Source: Cytobacillus citreus (GTDB lineage: Bacteria > Bacillota > Bacilli > Bacillales > Cytobacillaceae). From it: 64,000 bases of DNA. Below, in pieces: positions 26,507 through 34,246 of the stretch (position 1 is the first letter of the stretch; the number at the start of each line of letters is the position of its first letter). The position numbers were made by a program, and so were the translations under genes. The notes below the pieces were generated by a model that saw only the letters and a list, made by a program, of their open reading frames with translations, was not told the DNA's origin and ran no database searches. Where the stretch lies: the NCBI RefSeq assembly GCF_018343665.1, contig NZ_JAGYPM010000004.1:188343-252342 (forward strand), written 5' to 3'.

Positions 26507-26929
26507 CTATGAATAAATAATTGAACACAATTTTTTTAATGCAGTTTGATTAGGTTCCCACTTTAAATATGTTAAATCCTCTTCCTCTGAACACCATTTG
26601 TATATTTCAAGTTCATCGGATATCCTCACTGAAGGAATATTTTTAACCTCAACCCCAAAGCAAATATCTTTCATTTTCATCGGAATATTATTTTTAATAG
26701 CTTGAAATATAAAAGAATGATGTAAGTCGATTATCGCCTCTACTTTTATAATCCCAGCCTCTTCATAAATTTCTCTTCTTACTGTTTGCGTAGGATGCTC
26801 ATTATGCTCAATCCCTCCGCTTACTGGTTGCCAAAATCCTCCTCGAGTTACAGCTCTTTTCAAAAGTAAAAATGAGGGATAAGGAATTTTTGTATAAATG
26901 AAGGCTTGGATGTTTACTCGATGTATCAT
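26507..26929 (-). CDS. Nudix hydrolase
   Basis: A 140-residue single-domain Nudix enzyme with a complete Nudix box (G-x5-E-x7-REIYEEAG, about residues 38-60) that holds the catalytic Mg-binding Glu residues. The N-terminal VNIQAFIY strand and the RAVTRGGFWQPVSGG motif resemble dATP pyrophosphohydrolases, so a nucleotide substrate is likely but not proven. AAAGGAG lies nine bases before the ATG. It converges on speG and is otherwise unlinked. Confidence 0.88.
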   Translation of the reverse strand: MIHRVNIQAFIYTKIPYPSFLLLKRAVTRGGFWQPVSGGIEHNEHPTQTVRREIYEEAGIIKVEAIIDLHHSFIFQAIKNNIPMKMKDICFGVEVKNIPSVRISDELEIYKWCSEEEDLTYLKWEPNQTALKKLCSIIYS

Positions 26930-27056
26930 TGGAGAGCTCCTTTATAATGTTAATTAGATTCCTTTTTGAAGTAGCCATCATCTAAAATGTTCTCTTTAAA
27001 ATATTCCTAATATGATTCTATACTTTACATAAAATTTCCTTTCTTTTTTCAAAAAG

Positions 27057-27082
27057 TGAAACAAAAGTTTTGGATACACGAC
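27057..27082 (+). promoter_or_regulatory. ECF-type promoter of the sigma factor at 27117
   Basis: TGAAAC at 27057, 16 bases, then CGAC at 27079, which is the SigX/SigW-type promoter pattern. It lies 35 bases before the sigma gene and implies autoregulation. Confidence 0.6.
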
Positions 27083-27116
27083 TAATTGTTTGAAGTGAAT
27101 GAACCGGGGGATAAAA

Positions 27117-27617
27117 ATGTCTAACAGCAAGATTAGTGAATGGTTTTATGAATATAGCAATGATATATATCAATTTCTTATCTATTATCTTGGCACAAGT
27201 GATGTAGAGGATCTAGTTCAGGAGGTTTTTATTAGAGCAATAAAAAGTGTGGACCATTTTGCAGGTAAATCAAGCCCGAAAACTTGGTTATTCAGCATTG
27301 CGAGGCATGTTGCCATTGATGAAATCCGAAAAAGGAAAAGAAGAAAAATGAAGGATATTCTGATGATGAGACCTCATGAGGATGAAGCATTAAATAATCC
27401 TGAAAAAGTATTCAATATGAATGAGTCAAATCAAGAATTACATAGGGTTATCCAAACATTAAAGAGCAATTATCGAGATGTGATTATATTGCGTGGTATA
27501 AAGGAGCTGTCAATAAGTGAAACAGCGAATGTTTTAAATTGGAGTGAAGAGAAGGTTCGACTGACATTTCATCGAGCGATTAAAGCTCTAAAAAAAGAGA
27601 AAGAGAGGTTCCTATAA
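27117..27617 (+). CDS. ECF sigma factor, SigX-like
   Basis: A 166-residue group 4 sigma factor with region 2 (YQFLIYYLGTSDVEDLVQEVFIRAI...KTWLFSIARHVAIDEIRKRKRR) and region 4 (LKSNYRDVIILRGIKELSISETANVLNWSEEKVRLTFHRAIKAL). The motif around TWLFSIARHVAID resembles B. subtilis SigX, a regulator of envelope charge genes. The start is ATG 27117 with GGGGGAT upstream; an earlier ATG at 27099 lacks a site. A SigX/W-type promoter precedes it and a membrane anti-sigma candidate overlaps its stop by one base. Confidence 0.9.
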   Translation: MSNSKISEWFYEYSNDIYQFLIYYLGTSDVEDLVQEVFIRAIKSVDHFAGKSSPKTWLFSIARHVAIDEIRKRKRRKMKDILMMRPHEDEALNNPEKVFNMNESNQELHRVIQTLKSNYRDVIILRGIKELSISETANVLNWSEEKVRLTFHRAIKALKKEKERFL

Positions 27618-28408
27618 TGCAAGAAGATAAGCAAATTGAAATTATGAATGAATTAAAATCCCTTCCAAAGCCAGTTCTTCAGCATCATGTGCAGGAACTA
27701 ATTCTTAATGAAATTCAGCAGTTTGAATTCACTTATAAGCGAAAGAAATGGTGGAGTATGATCATGAAACGTACAGTTGTTAGTTTCGTAACGGGAGCAG
27801 CAATTATTTTTTTAAGCCTAATAGGATTAGAATTTTATCAAGATAAATCTAGCTTAGAGAGAAATTCTACCAACTCACAACAGGTCATTAAGGACAGTAA
27901 AGATTCTGAAAGCATAGCCATTAGTGAAAAAGGAGAATATTATGATTCTATTTTAAAAGAGCATCAGGTTGCGTTAGATAATTTGTATGTTTGGATCCCA
28001 GAACGAAAAGAAACGGTTGTCATTGACCGTAAAGTAAAGGATGGCATTGTCGTTGTGACAATAAGAGATAAGGATTCGAATGAGCTCTTGGTAACATACG
28101 GGGAGTCATTTGGAGAAGAGAGTCAGAAAACAGTATATAAAGAAATCCAAAGAGATAAGGTCAGGATAAAGCTCCAAGCAGATGTGGAAATTGATGTAAA
28201 AAATAATAATATTAAGCAGGTATTGGATACAAATCTACAGTTTGATCCTCCGGTATTTAATAATGAAAATGTACGCATGTTTGTTCATGGTAATAATGCG
28301 ACAGGATTACCACCTGCAGATAATGTAACAATAAGTGCTTATATGAATGGGGAATGGGAGGATGGTTTGAATAGAGAAGCCTTTGTGATAGGTGTAATTC
28401 CTAAGTGA
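27617..28408 (+). CDS. Putative anti-sigma factor, single-pass membrane protein
   Basis: A 263-residue protein with a 50-residue cytoplasmic N-terminus rich in charged residues, one membrane helix (about 52-70) and an extracytoplasmic domain of about 190 residues. Its ATG overlaps the sigma factor's stop (TAATG), the usual mark of a sigma/anti-sigma pair, so it probably holds that sigma factor inactive at the membrane. The outer domain resembles no fold that I recognise. The strong hairpin at 28561 terminates the operon. Confidence 0.75.
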   Translation: MQEDKQIEIMNELKSLPKPVLQHHVQELILNEIQQFEFTYKRKKWWSMIMKRTVVSFVTGAAIIFLSLIGLEFYQDKSSLERNSTNSQQVIKDSKDSESIAISEKGEYYDSILKEHQVALDNLYVWIPERKETVVIDRKVKDGIVVVTIRDKDSNELLVTYGESFGEESQKTVYKEIQRDKVRIKLQADVEIDVKNNNIKQVLDTNLQFDPPVFNNENVRMFVHGNNATGLPPADNVTISAYMNGEWEDGLNREAFVIGVIPK

Positions 28409-28780
28409 TAAGATCAAGTATCGTTTTTCATAAATGTCCTTTTCTAAGAAATTATGATTACATGACATTTATTATAAGTCACAGATAATTATGTAGATAA
28501 CTTATATTGTTTAGATGTTACTTTAAAATGAAGCTTTAACCAAATATTAAATAAATGAACAAATAGAAAGAGTTTGTTTTGAAAAAGCTTGATCAAAACA
28601 CGCTCTTTCTATTTCTTTTTTATAAAAAAATTAATCTTTCTGAAGAATGTTTGAATCTACGATTAAGGGATTTATTTGTATATATTAACAAAAAAAAATG
28701 AGTTTTGTTGTGAAAATATGCAAATTTGTGTTATTTTAGTAAAAACAAGTAGTGCTTATTTACTAAAGTGGGTGAAAATA
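28409..28780. other. Intergenic region before the DeoR-type regulator
   Basis: It contains the terminator at 28561 and, near 28725-28735, the word TTTGTGTTATT, which recurs twice upstream of the phosphoesterase gene. No gene is seen. Confidence 0.5.
28561..28621 (+). terminator. Terminator of the sigma/anti-sigma operon
   Basis: AAATAGAAAGAG at 28561-28572 pairs with CTCTTTCTATTT at 28603-28614. The inner part also pairs (TGTTTTGA/TCAAAACA), and T runs follow. Confidence 0.85.
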
Positions 28781-29563
28781 TTGTTAGCTCATGAGCGTCA
28801 TGAAAATATAATGGAAAACTTGCGAAAAAATAAAATAGTAAAGGTATCTTCGATCACAAAAATGTTTGGAGTATCTACTGAAACAGTCCGCAGGGATTTA
28901 GAATATCTCGAGAAAGAAGGATATTTAAGAAGAATACGGGGAGGCGCGGTATTAGATAATGTTAGCAGTAAAGAAATCAATTTTTCATTACGGGAAACTA
29001 AGAATATTGAGGAAAAAAAGGAAATAGCGAAAATTGCTGCACAATTTGTTACAGAAGGCCAATCCATTGCTTTAGATGTCAGCACAACCAATACCGAATT
29101 CGCGAAGGAATTAAAAAGCAGATTTCAAAGACTAACAATTTTAACAAATTCCTTAATCATTGCCAATGAACTTTCAGAAATGCCTCATTACACAATTATG
29201 ATGCCTGGTGGAGTAATTAGAAATGAAGAGTTATGTCTTGTAGGTTCGATGGCGGAAGAATTTTTTGAAGGATTTCACATTGATACGTTTTTTATGAGCA
29301 TTAGCGGTATTTCCTTGAGGGAAGGGCTGACGGATTATGGGTTAGATAAATACCAAGTGAAAAAGAAAATGCTTGAAAATTCTCAAAGCTGCATAGTGTT
29401 AGCGGATAGCAGCAAATTCGATGTTTCATCTTTATTGAAAGTCTGTCATTTCGAAAAGATCGAACGTATTATTTCTGATTCAAAGCTATCTGAAAAAATA
29501 CTGCAGAAATATAATAAAGAAGGTATTGAAATCGTGAATAAGTTAATTGTTGAGGAAAAGTAA
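28781..29563 (+). CDS. DeoR/GlpR family transcriptional regulator
   Basis: A 260-residue repressor with the DeoR N-terminal HTH (ERHENIMENLRKNKIVKVSSITKMFGVSTETVRRDLEYLEKEGYLRRIRGGAV) and a DeoRC sugar-phosphate-binding domain (about 75-235, with DVSTTNTEFA and LADSSKF motifs). The start is TTG 28781 with GGGTGA upstream, which yields the usual L-AHERHENI opening; frames extending further upstream lack a ribosome site. No sugar operon is adjacent. The next gene is a Tat-exported phosphoesterase, and a short word repeated before both genes may be the operator. Confidence 0.9.
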   Translation: MLAHERHENIMENLRKNKIVKVSSITKMFGVSTETVRRDLEYLEKEGYLRRIRGGAVLDNVSSKEINFSLRETKNIEEKKEIAKIAAQFVTEGQSIALDVSTTNTEFAKELKSRFQRLTILTNSLIIANELSEMPHYTIMMPGGVIRNEELCLVGSMAEEFFEGFHIDTFFMSISGISLREGLTDYGLDKYQVKKKMLENSQSCIVLADSSKFDVSSLLKVCHFEKIERIISDSKLSEKILQKYNKEGIEIVNKLIVEEK

Positions 29564-29582
29564 CCTTCTACTTTTCCTCTTT

Positions 29583-29673
29583 TTTTGGCTAACAGAAAGT
29601 TTGAGTCTATTAACGTACTAAAGTAAAGTGTGTGTTCATTTAAATATCTGCTAATAAGATCGCATAAAGAAAA
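29583..29673. repeat. Direct repeat, left copy, flanking the phosphoesterase-tat module
   Basis: About 90 bases (TTTTGGCTAA... through ACTAAAGTAAAGTGTGTGTTCA to AATAAGATCGCATAA) recur in the same orientation at 32921-33011, just after tatC. The core of about 50 bases is nearly identical. Confidence 0.8.
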
Positions 29674-29726
29674 CTCGCCGATTGACGAGCCTTGGAAAGG
29701 CGAAGACAGAGGCGTAGTTGCAAAGT

Positions 29727-29755
29727 TTAAAAATAGATTGTTTCTATTTTTGAAA
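29727..29755. terminator. Terminator-like hairpin downstream of the DeoR gene
   Basis: AAAAATAG pairs with CTATTTTT across a short loop, with A and T runs on the two sides. It lies beyond the left direct repeat, about 165 bp after the DeoR stop. Confidence 0.45.
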
Positions 29756-29790
29756 GCATTCAAAATTCACCGTAAGAGCAAATGTGTGTA

Positions 29791-29923
29791 AATGTTTCAT
29801 TTTGTGTTATTAACAAAAAAACAACAATAATTCACACTCGATTTACAGTATATCAATAATTTTTGAGTATTATTAATTCTTGCAAGAAGTAATTTGTGCA
29901 AAAATGTTTCATTTTGTGTTATT
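29791..29923. repeat. 21-bp direct repeat around the phosphoesterase Pho box
   Basis: AATGTTTCATTTTGTGTTAT plus T lies at 29791-29811 and again at 29903-29923, one copy on each side of the Pho-box-like repeats. Both contain TTTGTGTTATT, also present before the DeoR gene at 28725, which makes the word a candidate DeoR operator. Confidence 0.6.
29831..29858 (+). promoter_or_regulatory. Candidate Pho box upstream of the phosphoesterase
   Basis: TTCACA (29831), TTTACA (29842) and TCAATA (29853) are spaced exactly 11 bp apart, and a TATTAT about ten bases later could be the -10. This is the layout of PhoP-activated promoters. Confidence 0.55.
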
Positions 29924-29939
29924 CGGAGGTGGGTATCAA

Positions 29940-30074
29940 TTGTTATTTATTCCCATGATAATGTGGGAAAGAAGGTTTAATTTTCATGGGATTAAAGGTG
30001 CTTTGTTAGGTGAAGATGGTACTTTATTACAATTTAATACTACATTGTTAAGTGACCTTTTTCCTTGGAATTAA
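29940..30074 (+). CDS. Possible 44-residue leader ORF before the phosphoesterase
   Basis: A TTG at 29940 follows a strong GGAGGTGGG ribosome site by about eight bases and opens 44 codons ending at 30074, 36 bases before the phosphoesterase start. The product resembles nothing that I recognise. The ribosome site is the main reason to list it. Confidence 0.25.
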   Translation: MLFIPMIMWERRFNFHGIKGALLGEDGTLLQFNTTLLSDLFPWN

Positions 30075-30110
30075 AATAAACTATTCTATCATTTGAGAGG
30101 AGTAATAATA

Positions 30111-31835
30111 ATGAAAAACGATAAATTGAACCATGAAGATGAAAAAATGTTACACGATGATCTTTTTAAAAAGGAGTTGGATAGACGGACCTTTTTAGGG
30201 GGAGCAACCAAAGTTGCTGGAGTTGCTTTAGGATTTTCTCTAGTAAACTCATTAAATAGTTTATCTGTGAGTGCTGCATCTAACACTCCTGTTATAGGTT
30301 CAAATGGAAATATACCAAATCTAGTTTTTCCTGTCATAAGTGATGTTCATATTCAACGTCAGAGCGATGATTTTTTAAATAAGTTTATTACTACATTAGA
30401 ACAGTTAAATAAAGTTGCTCCTAAGCAAGATGCTTTTGCCGTTGTTGGAGATTTAACGGATTTGGGACTTGTAGAAGAATATGATAAGTTTATGTCTGCT
30501 TATAATCCACGAAAACAACCTCAAGCAGTTTCTATGTTTGCTATTGGAAACCATGACTACTGGAATGGTTTATCAGCAGCTGATTCTCAAAAAAGGTTCA
30601 GTGAGAAAACAGGGATGGAATCGATTTTCTATCATAAGGTAATCAAAGGTTACCATTTCATTGTTCTTGGTACGGAAGATGGCAACACATCTGGGACCTT
30701 TTCAGTGAAGCAAATTGAATGGATGGCTGAACAATTAAAGATAGCAAATGCTGATGATCCGAAAAAACCAATTTTTGTCTTCCATCACCAGCCTATCACA
30801 GGAACCATTTATGGAAGCGAATGGGGCTTCTCTGGAAATAGAGATCTTTTTTACAATACTTTGAAAAAATATCCGCAAGTAATCTCTTTTTCTGGTCATA
30901 CCCACTATCCATTAGATGACCCTAGAATCATACACCAAAAAGATTTTACTTCTATTGGGACTTCAACGGGTGCCTATTTGTGGATTGATAGCGGAAGAAT
31001 CCAAGGGGAAGTACCTGAAGGGGCCGATTTCCTTAATCAAGCCTTAATTGTAGAGGTTTATAATAACAAAGTAATCATTAAACGCCGTGATATTCATAAC
31101 AATAACTGGACAGGTGAACCATTCGAAATCAGCTATCCTGCTGATAAGCATAATTTTAAATACACAGAAGATAGAGACAAAAAGGCACCTTTCTTTACAA
31201 AAGATGCGATGCTTTCCATTGTGAATGAAAAAACGACTGCTACCAGTTTAGCCATCATGTTTACTCAAGCTAAAGACGATCTTCTTGTACATGACTATAA
31301 AGTAGTTGCAAGAAATGTAGAAACAAATGAAGTAGCGAAAGAATTTCTTGCTTTCTCAGAGTTCTATAAAGATCCTGTACCAAATCCATTAACATTGCCA
31401 ATTGACGAATTGAGGCCAAACACTACATATGAGATTGAAGTACACGCTCTTGATGCATACGGAAATGTAAGTAATAATTCTTTAAAAGTATTAGGAAAAA
31501 CGTTGGACGGTGTAGTAGAAGAAGTAACCATTAGCTTATCCAAAAATGTTTTAAATGGAGTAGAAGATACAGTAGAGGTTACGGTAGAAAATGCTAGAAT
31601 TCCAAAAAGTGATTGGATAGGTTTATATGAAATAAATGATGAACCGGGACCAATCGCTTCAATATGGTGGATGTACACTCAAGTAACAAATGGAACGTGT
31701 AAGTTTACTTATAATCCAAAGAATAATATGTATCCAGGAAGATATAAGGAAGGTTCAACGTATAAATTGGTTTATTTCTATGGCAGCGGTTATGATGCTG
31801 TTGCATCAACAACATTCACTGTTGGCAGTAAATAA
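30111..31835 (+). CDS. Tat-exported calcineurin-like metallophosphoesterase
   Basis: A 574-residue secreted phosphoesterase. The twin-arginine signal (DRRTFLGG, near residue 28) is followed by a metallophosphatase domain (about 70-330) with all metal motifs: SDVH, GDLTD, GNHD, FHHQP and GHTHYP. A fibronectin-like domain (about 375-470) and a C-terminal beta domain follow. The start is ATG 30111 with GAGAGGAG upstream. It probably releases phosphate from extracellular esters. It is followed by its own tatA and tatC, as B. subtilis phoD is, although this protein is of the calcineurin type rather than PhoD. A Pho-box-like promoter precedes it. Confidence 0.9.
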   Translation: MKNDKLNHEDEKMLHDDLFKKELDRRTFLGGATKVAGVALGFSLVNSLNSLSVSAASNTPVIGSNGNIPNLVFPVISDVHIQRQSDDFLNKFITTLEQLNKVAPKQDAFAVVGDLTDLGLVEEYDKFMSAYNPRKQPQAVSMFAIGNHDYWNGLSAADSQKRFSEKTGMESIFYHKVIKGYHFIVLGTEDGNTSGTFSVKQIEWMAEQLKIANADDPKKPIFVFHHQPITGTIYGSEWGFSGNRDLFYNTLKKYPQVISFSGHTHYPLDDPRIIHQKDFTSIGTSTGAYLWIDSGRIQGEVPEGADFLNQALIVEVYNNKVIIKRRDIHNNNWTGEPFEISYPADKHNFKYTEDRDKKAPFFTKDAMLSIVNEKTTATSLAIMFTQAKDDLLVHDYKVVARNVETNEVAKEFLAFSEFYKDPVPNPLTLPIDELRPNTTYEIEVHALDAYGNVSNNSLKVLGKTLDGVVEEVTISLSKNVLNGVEDTVEVTVENARIPKSDWIGLYEINDEPGPIASIWWMYTQVTNGTCKFTYNPKNNMYPGRYKEGSTYKLVYFYGSGYDAVASTTFTVGSK

Positions 31836-31910
31836 AACTAGAAATGAATGAAGTTCCTCTAACTTTTGGCTGTTGATAAAAATAGAATAATTTATTAAGG
31901 AGGAGACACC

Positions 31911-32099
31911 ATGCTTCAAAATATCGGTATTCCAGGATTAATATTAATCCTGATCATTGCTTTAATCGTATTCGGTCCATCTAAGTTGCCTGAAATTGGA
32001 CGTGCTTTCGGTAACACACTTAGAGAATTTAAACACTCTACTAAGGAATTAGTGTCAGACGAAAAAGAAGAAAAAGAAGAAAAAGAGGAAGTTAAGTAA
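31911..32099 (+). CDS. tatA: Sec-independent translocase subunit TatA
   Basis: A 62-residue TatA: short N-terminus, membrane helix (about 6-22), the [14 protein letters not shown] hinge, amphipathic helix ([13 protein letters not shown]) and an acidic-lysine tail. Bacillus lacks TatB, so this protein serves both roles. It follows the Tat-dependent phosphoesterase by 75 bases and precedes tatC, with a hairpin between the two genes that should lower tatC expression relative to tatA. Confidence 0.95.
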   Translation: MLQNIGIPGLILILIIALIVFGPSKLPEIGRAFGNTLREFKHSTKELVSDEKEEKEEKEEVK

Positions 32100-32106
32100 A
32101 TGAAAC

Positions 32107-32145
32107 GAAGATGTAAGTAGTAAGCTTACATCTTCTTATTTTTTA
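32107..32145 (+). terminator. Hairpin between tatA and tatC
   Basis: GAAGATGTAAG at 32107-32117 pairs perfectly with CTTACATCTTC at 32125-32135, followed by TTATTTTTT. As an intercistronic terminator it would keep TatA in excess over TatC. Confidence 0.8.
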
Positions 32146-32161
32146 AATAAGGAGAAATAGT

Positions 32162-32911
32162 ATGCCTATTCAAAAGTTGCCTTTGACAGGTCATCTCGAG
32201 GAACTTAGGAAACGGATTATCTATACTTTGATTGCTTTCATCATTTTTTTTATCGGTTCCTTCATTTATGTGCAGGATATTTATACATGGCTTGTTCGTG
32301 ATCTTAACCATAAATTGGCTGTATTGGGGCCAAGTGAAATTATTTGGGTATACTTTATGCTTTCAGCTGTAGTCGCGATTGCTCTTACCATTCCAATTGC
32401 CGCTTATCAAATATGGAGATTTGTTAAACCAGCGCTTTCTGATAAAGAACGAAAAACAACGATTTCATACATTCCCGGATTGTTTATCCTTTTTATCGCT
32501 GGTTTGTCTTTCGGTTATTTCGTTGTATATCCAACGGTTCTTAACTTTTTAATTTCCTTGTCTGAGGGGCAATTTGAAACGATGTTTACATCTGAAAAGT
32601 ATTTCAAATTCATGATTAATTTGACACTGCCGTTTGGATTTTTGTTCGAAATTCCGCTAGTGGTTATGTTCCTGACTTCTATTGGCATCATTAACCCTAT
32701 GATTCTTTCGAAAGCTCGAAAGATTTCTTACTTTATAATTGTCGTCACTTCTTGTATGATTACACCGCCTGATTTCCTATCAGAAATATTAGTAACAATA
32801 CCTCTTATAGTTTTATACGAAATTAGTATTAACTTGTCAAAAATTATCTATCGAAAGAAACAGAAGGAGCAATCGGATAACGAAATAAAAATGGAGCAAG
32901 TGTCTTATTGA
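32162..32911 (+). CDS. tatC: Sec-independent translocase subunit TatC
   Basis: A 249-residue TatC with six membrane helices, the N-terminal HLEELRKRI cytoplasmic motif that binds the twin-arginine signal, the first-loop GPSEIIWVYFM segment, FVKPALSDKERK, and PPDFLSEI near the last helix. It should be the receptor for the phosphoesterase encoded two genes upstream. A second, different tatC lies at 61172 beside another Tat cargo. Confidence 0.95.
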   Translation: MPIQKLPLTGHLEELRKRIIYTLIAFIIFFIGSFIYVQDIYTWLVRDLNHKLAVLGPSEIIWVYFMLSAVVAIALTIPIAAYQIWRFVKPALSDKERKTTISYIPGLFILFIAGLSFGYFVVYPTVLNFLISLSEGQFETMFTSEKYFKFMINLTLPFGFLFEIPLVVMFLTSIGIINPMILSKARKISYFIIVVTSCMITPPDFLSEILVTIPLIVLYEISINLSKIIYRKKQKEQSDNEIKMEQVSY

Positions 32912-32920
32912 AAATCGAAT

Positions 32921-33011
32921 ACTTTTGGCTAATAGGAAATTTTAAGTTTATTGACTAAAGTAAAGTGTGTGTTCAATTAAATATCTGCTAATAAGATCGC
33001 ATAAGTAAAAC
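32921..33011. repeat. Direct repeat, right copy, flanking the phosphoesterase-tat module
   Basis: Same orientation and core sequence as 29583-29673, placed just after the tatC stop. Confidence 0.8.
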
Positions 33012-33031
33012 TAAGGCATTCGCCAAAAAAG

Positions 33032-33056
33032 ACTTGGCGAACGCCAAGTTTTTCTA
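33032..33056 (+). terminator. Repeated terminator hairpin (CTTGGCG/CGCCAAG)
   Basis: A seven-base stem with a two-base loop is followed by TTTTTCTAAT. Stem and flanks match the element at 15412, with a compensating C-G for T-A change. Confidence 0.8.
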
Positions 33057-33071
33057 ATCGTCTCAACAGGT

Positions 33072-33115
33072 AAAGGCCGCGCTAGGACAGTAAATCCAAG
33101 CGCGGCCTTTCAAAA
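33072..33115. terminator. GC-rich terminator hairpin
   Basis: AAAGGCCGCGCT at 33072-33083 pairs perfectly with AGCGCGGCCTTT at 33099-33110. It lies between tatC and the convergent AlkZ-related gene and could serve either. Confidence 0.75.
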
Positions 33116-33253
33116 TATTTTGTGTGTATCTTTTTCCATACTGGTTATGTGAAAGCGTTAGTTTCCCTATTGATTCATCTCTCTCCCGATATTAATAATA
33201 ACTTATTAGTGCTCGAAATTTAATTTAGGTAGTTCGTCCTTTTCTGTATTTTA

Positions 33254-33931
33254 TCAAAACTTAAATATTTTCCCGAAGAAAACCATAGCTTCCGGACTAG
33301 ATGTCTGGGCTAGGCGATCGTAAAGATGTCGCTTCGCTTTTTCGGTTGTTAAATTGCATTTGCTGATATTGGCATTGTTCATCCAATACTCAGCTGTTTC
33401 ATAAGAGGTGCTGCTCCAACCGTTTATTTCACCCGCTTCGTTTGTTTTTTCTTTTACTCCTGCAATAACAATATCAAAAGATCCTTGAAGCTCTAATAAT
33501 GCCTTATCAAATGGCTTCTTCCATTCCTTATCCTTCATACCCGCCATCGCTCTTAATGCCCTTGTCTCAATTCCTTCTTCTTGTTTGATGATTGAAAACA
33601 ATTCCTTCATTTCTTTTGAAATTAATCCATCGTTATATCGTTCTTCTAGCGAATTTTCACTTCCAACAATAGCTTGAATATAGGGAAAGAGATCACTAGA
33701 AATAAATACGGCTTTCTTCTTAATAAATTTCCCGTAAGCAGCTGTTCCGTCTGCAGGAAAACGAACTCGCCATTTCCATGGATCCAATTCGGTATCAGTG
33801 TGCCAAAGTTCAGCAGCAGTGATGCCACTGAGGGAAGGGTGATTAGGGATAAGTGGCGCTAAAGGAAGAATCCCAGCTTCTTCTATAATCCGAACGGCTT
33901 CATCATAATCTCGAATTTTTATATCTTGCAT
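33254..33931 (-). CDS. AlkZ-related protein of unknown function
   Basis: A 225-residue protein resembling those annotated as AlkZ-related in Bacillaceae, with the openings AVRIIEEAGILPLAPLIPNHPSLSGI and DPWKWRVRFPADGTAAYGKF and a later GWSSTSYETAEYW motif. AlkZ is a DNA glycosylase of the winged-helix HTH_42 family, but activity is not shown for this branch and no catalytic residue can be named here. The start is taken as the ATG at 33931, which has AAGGAG nine bases upstream; an in-frame start 45 bases earlier lacks a site. The call rests on memory of the family. Confidence 0.6.
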   Translation of the reverse strand: MQDIKIRDYDEAVRIIEEAGILPLAPLIPNHPSLSGITAAELWHTDTELDPWKWRVRFPADGTAAYGKFIKKKAVFISSDLFPYIQAIVGSENSLEERYNDGLISKEMKELFSIIKQEEGIETRALRAMAGMKDKEWKKPFDKALLELQGSFDIVIAGVKEKTNEAGEINGWSSTSYETAEYWMNNANISKCNLTTEKAKRHLYDRLAQTSSPEAMVFFGKIFKF

Positions 33932-34002
33932 CTTTTTCCGCTCCTTGCTTAAGGTTTTGAAAAAGGAATTCTGCATTTATGAACAAAGTCCTTCTTCTTC
34001 GG

Positions 34003-34047
34003 AAAAAAACACAAAAATACGCATGGATTTTTACCATCCATGCGTAT
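34003..34047 (-). terminator. Terminator of tyrS
   Basis: On the minus strand ATACGCATGGAT and its complement form a 12-bp stem (34017-34028 with 34036-34047), followed by TTTTTGTGTTTTTTT. Confidence 0.75.
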
Positions 34048-34060
34048 TAATATTTAGTTT

Positions 34061-34200
34061 ATCGCAGATTAACGGGCAGTAAGACCCCCACTTCAAGTTT
34101 GCGAGAGAATCAAAGAAACCTAAGTGGGGGATCTACTGCCCGTAAAGGCCCGATTGGTTCAACTAACCATCAGTGGGGGATGAAAGAAACCCCACTGATG
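34061..34200. repeat. Structured dispersed repeat, copy C (longest)
   Basis: Outer stem TTAACGGGCAGTA (34069) with TACTGCCCGTAA (34134-34145); inner stem CCCCCACTT (34085) with AAGTGGGGG (34122-34130); then GGTTCAACTAACC and a last hairpin CATCAGTGGGG/CCCCACTGATG (to 34200). It lies downstream of tyrS and repeats 22721 and 12890. Confidence 0.8.
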
Positions 34201-34246
34201 TAAGTTTCACTTTATCATTACCCTTTGCAAATAAAAAGCTTTGATA

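Noticed and set aside
29670..29760. Lysine-riboswitch-like words (GACAGAGGCG and GTTGCAA)
   Set aside because: The conserved downstream parts of the lysine riboswitch are missing and the next gene has no link to lysine.
29880..29939. Longer start for the small frame ending at 30074
   Set aside because: The upstream start has no ribosome site. Only the TTG at 29940 does.
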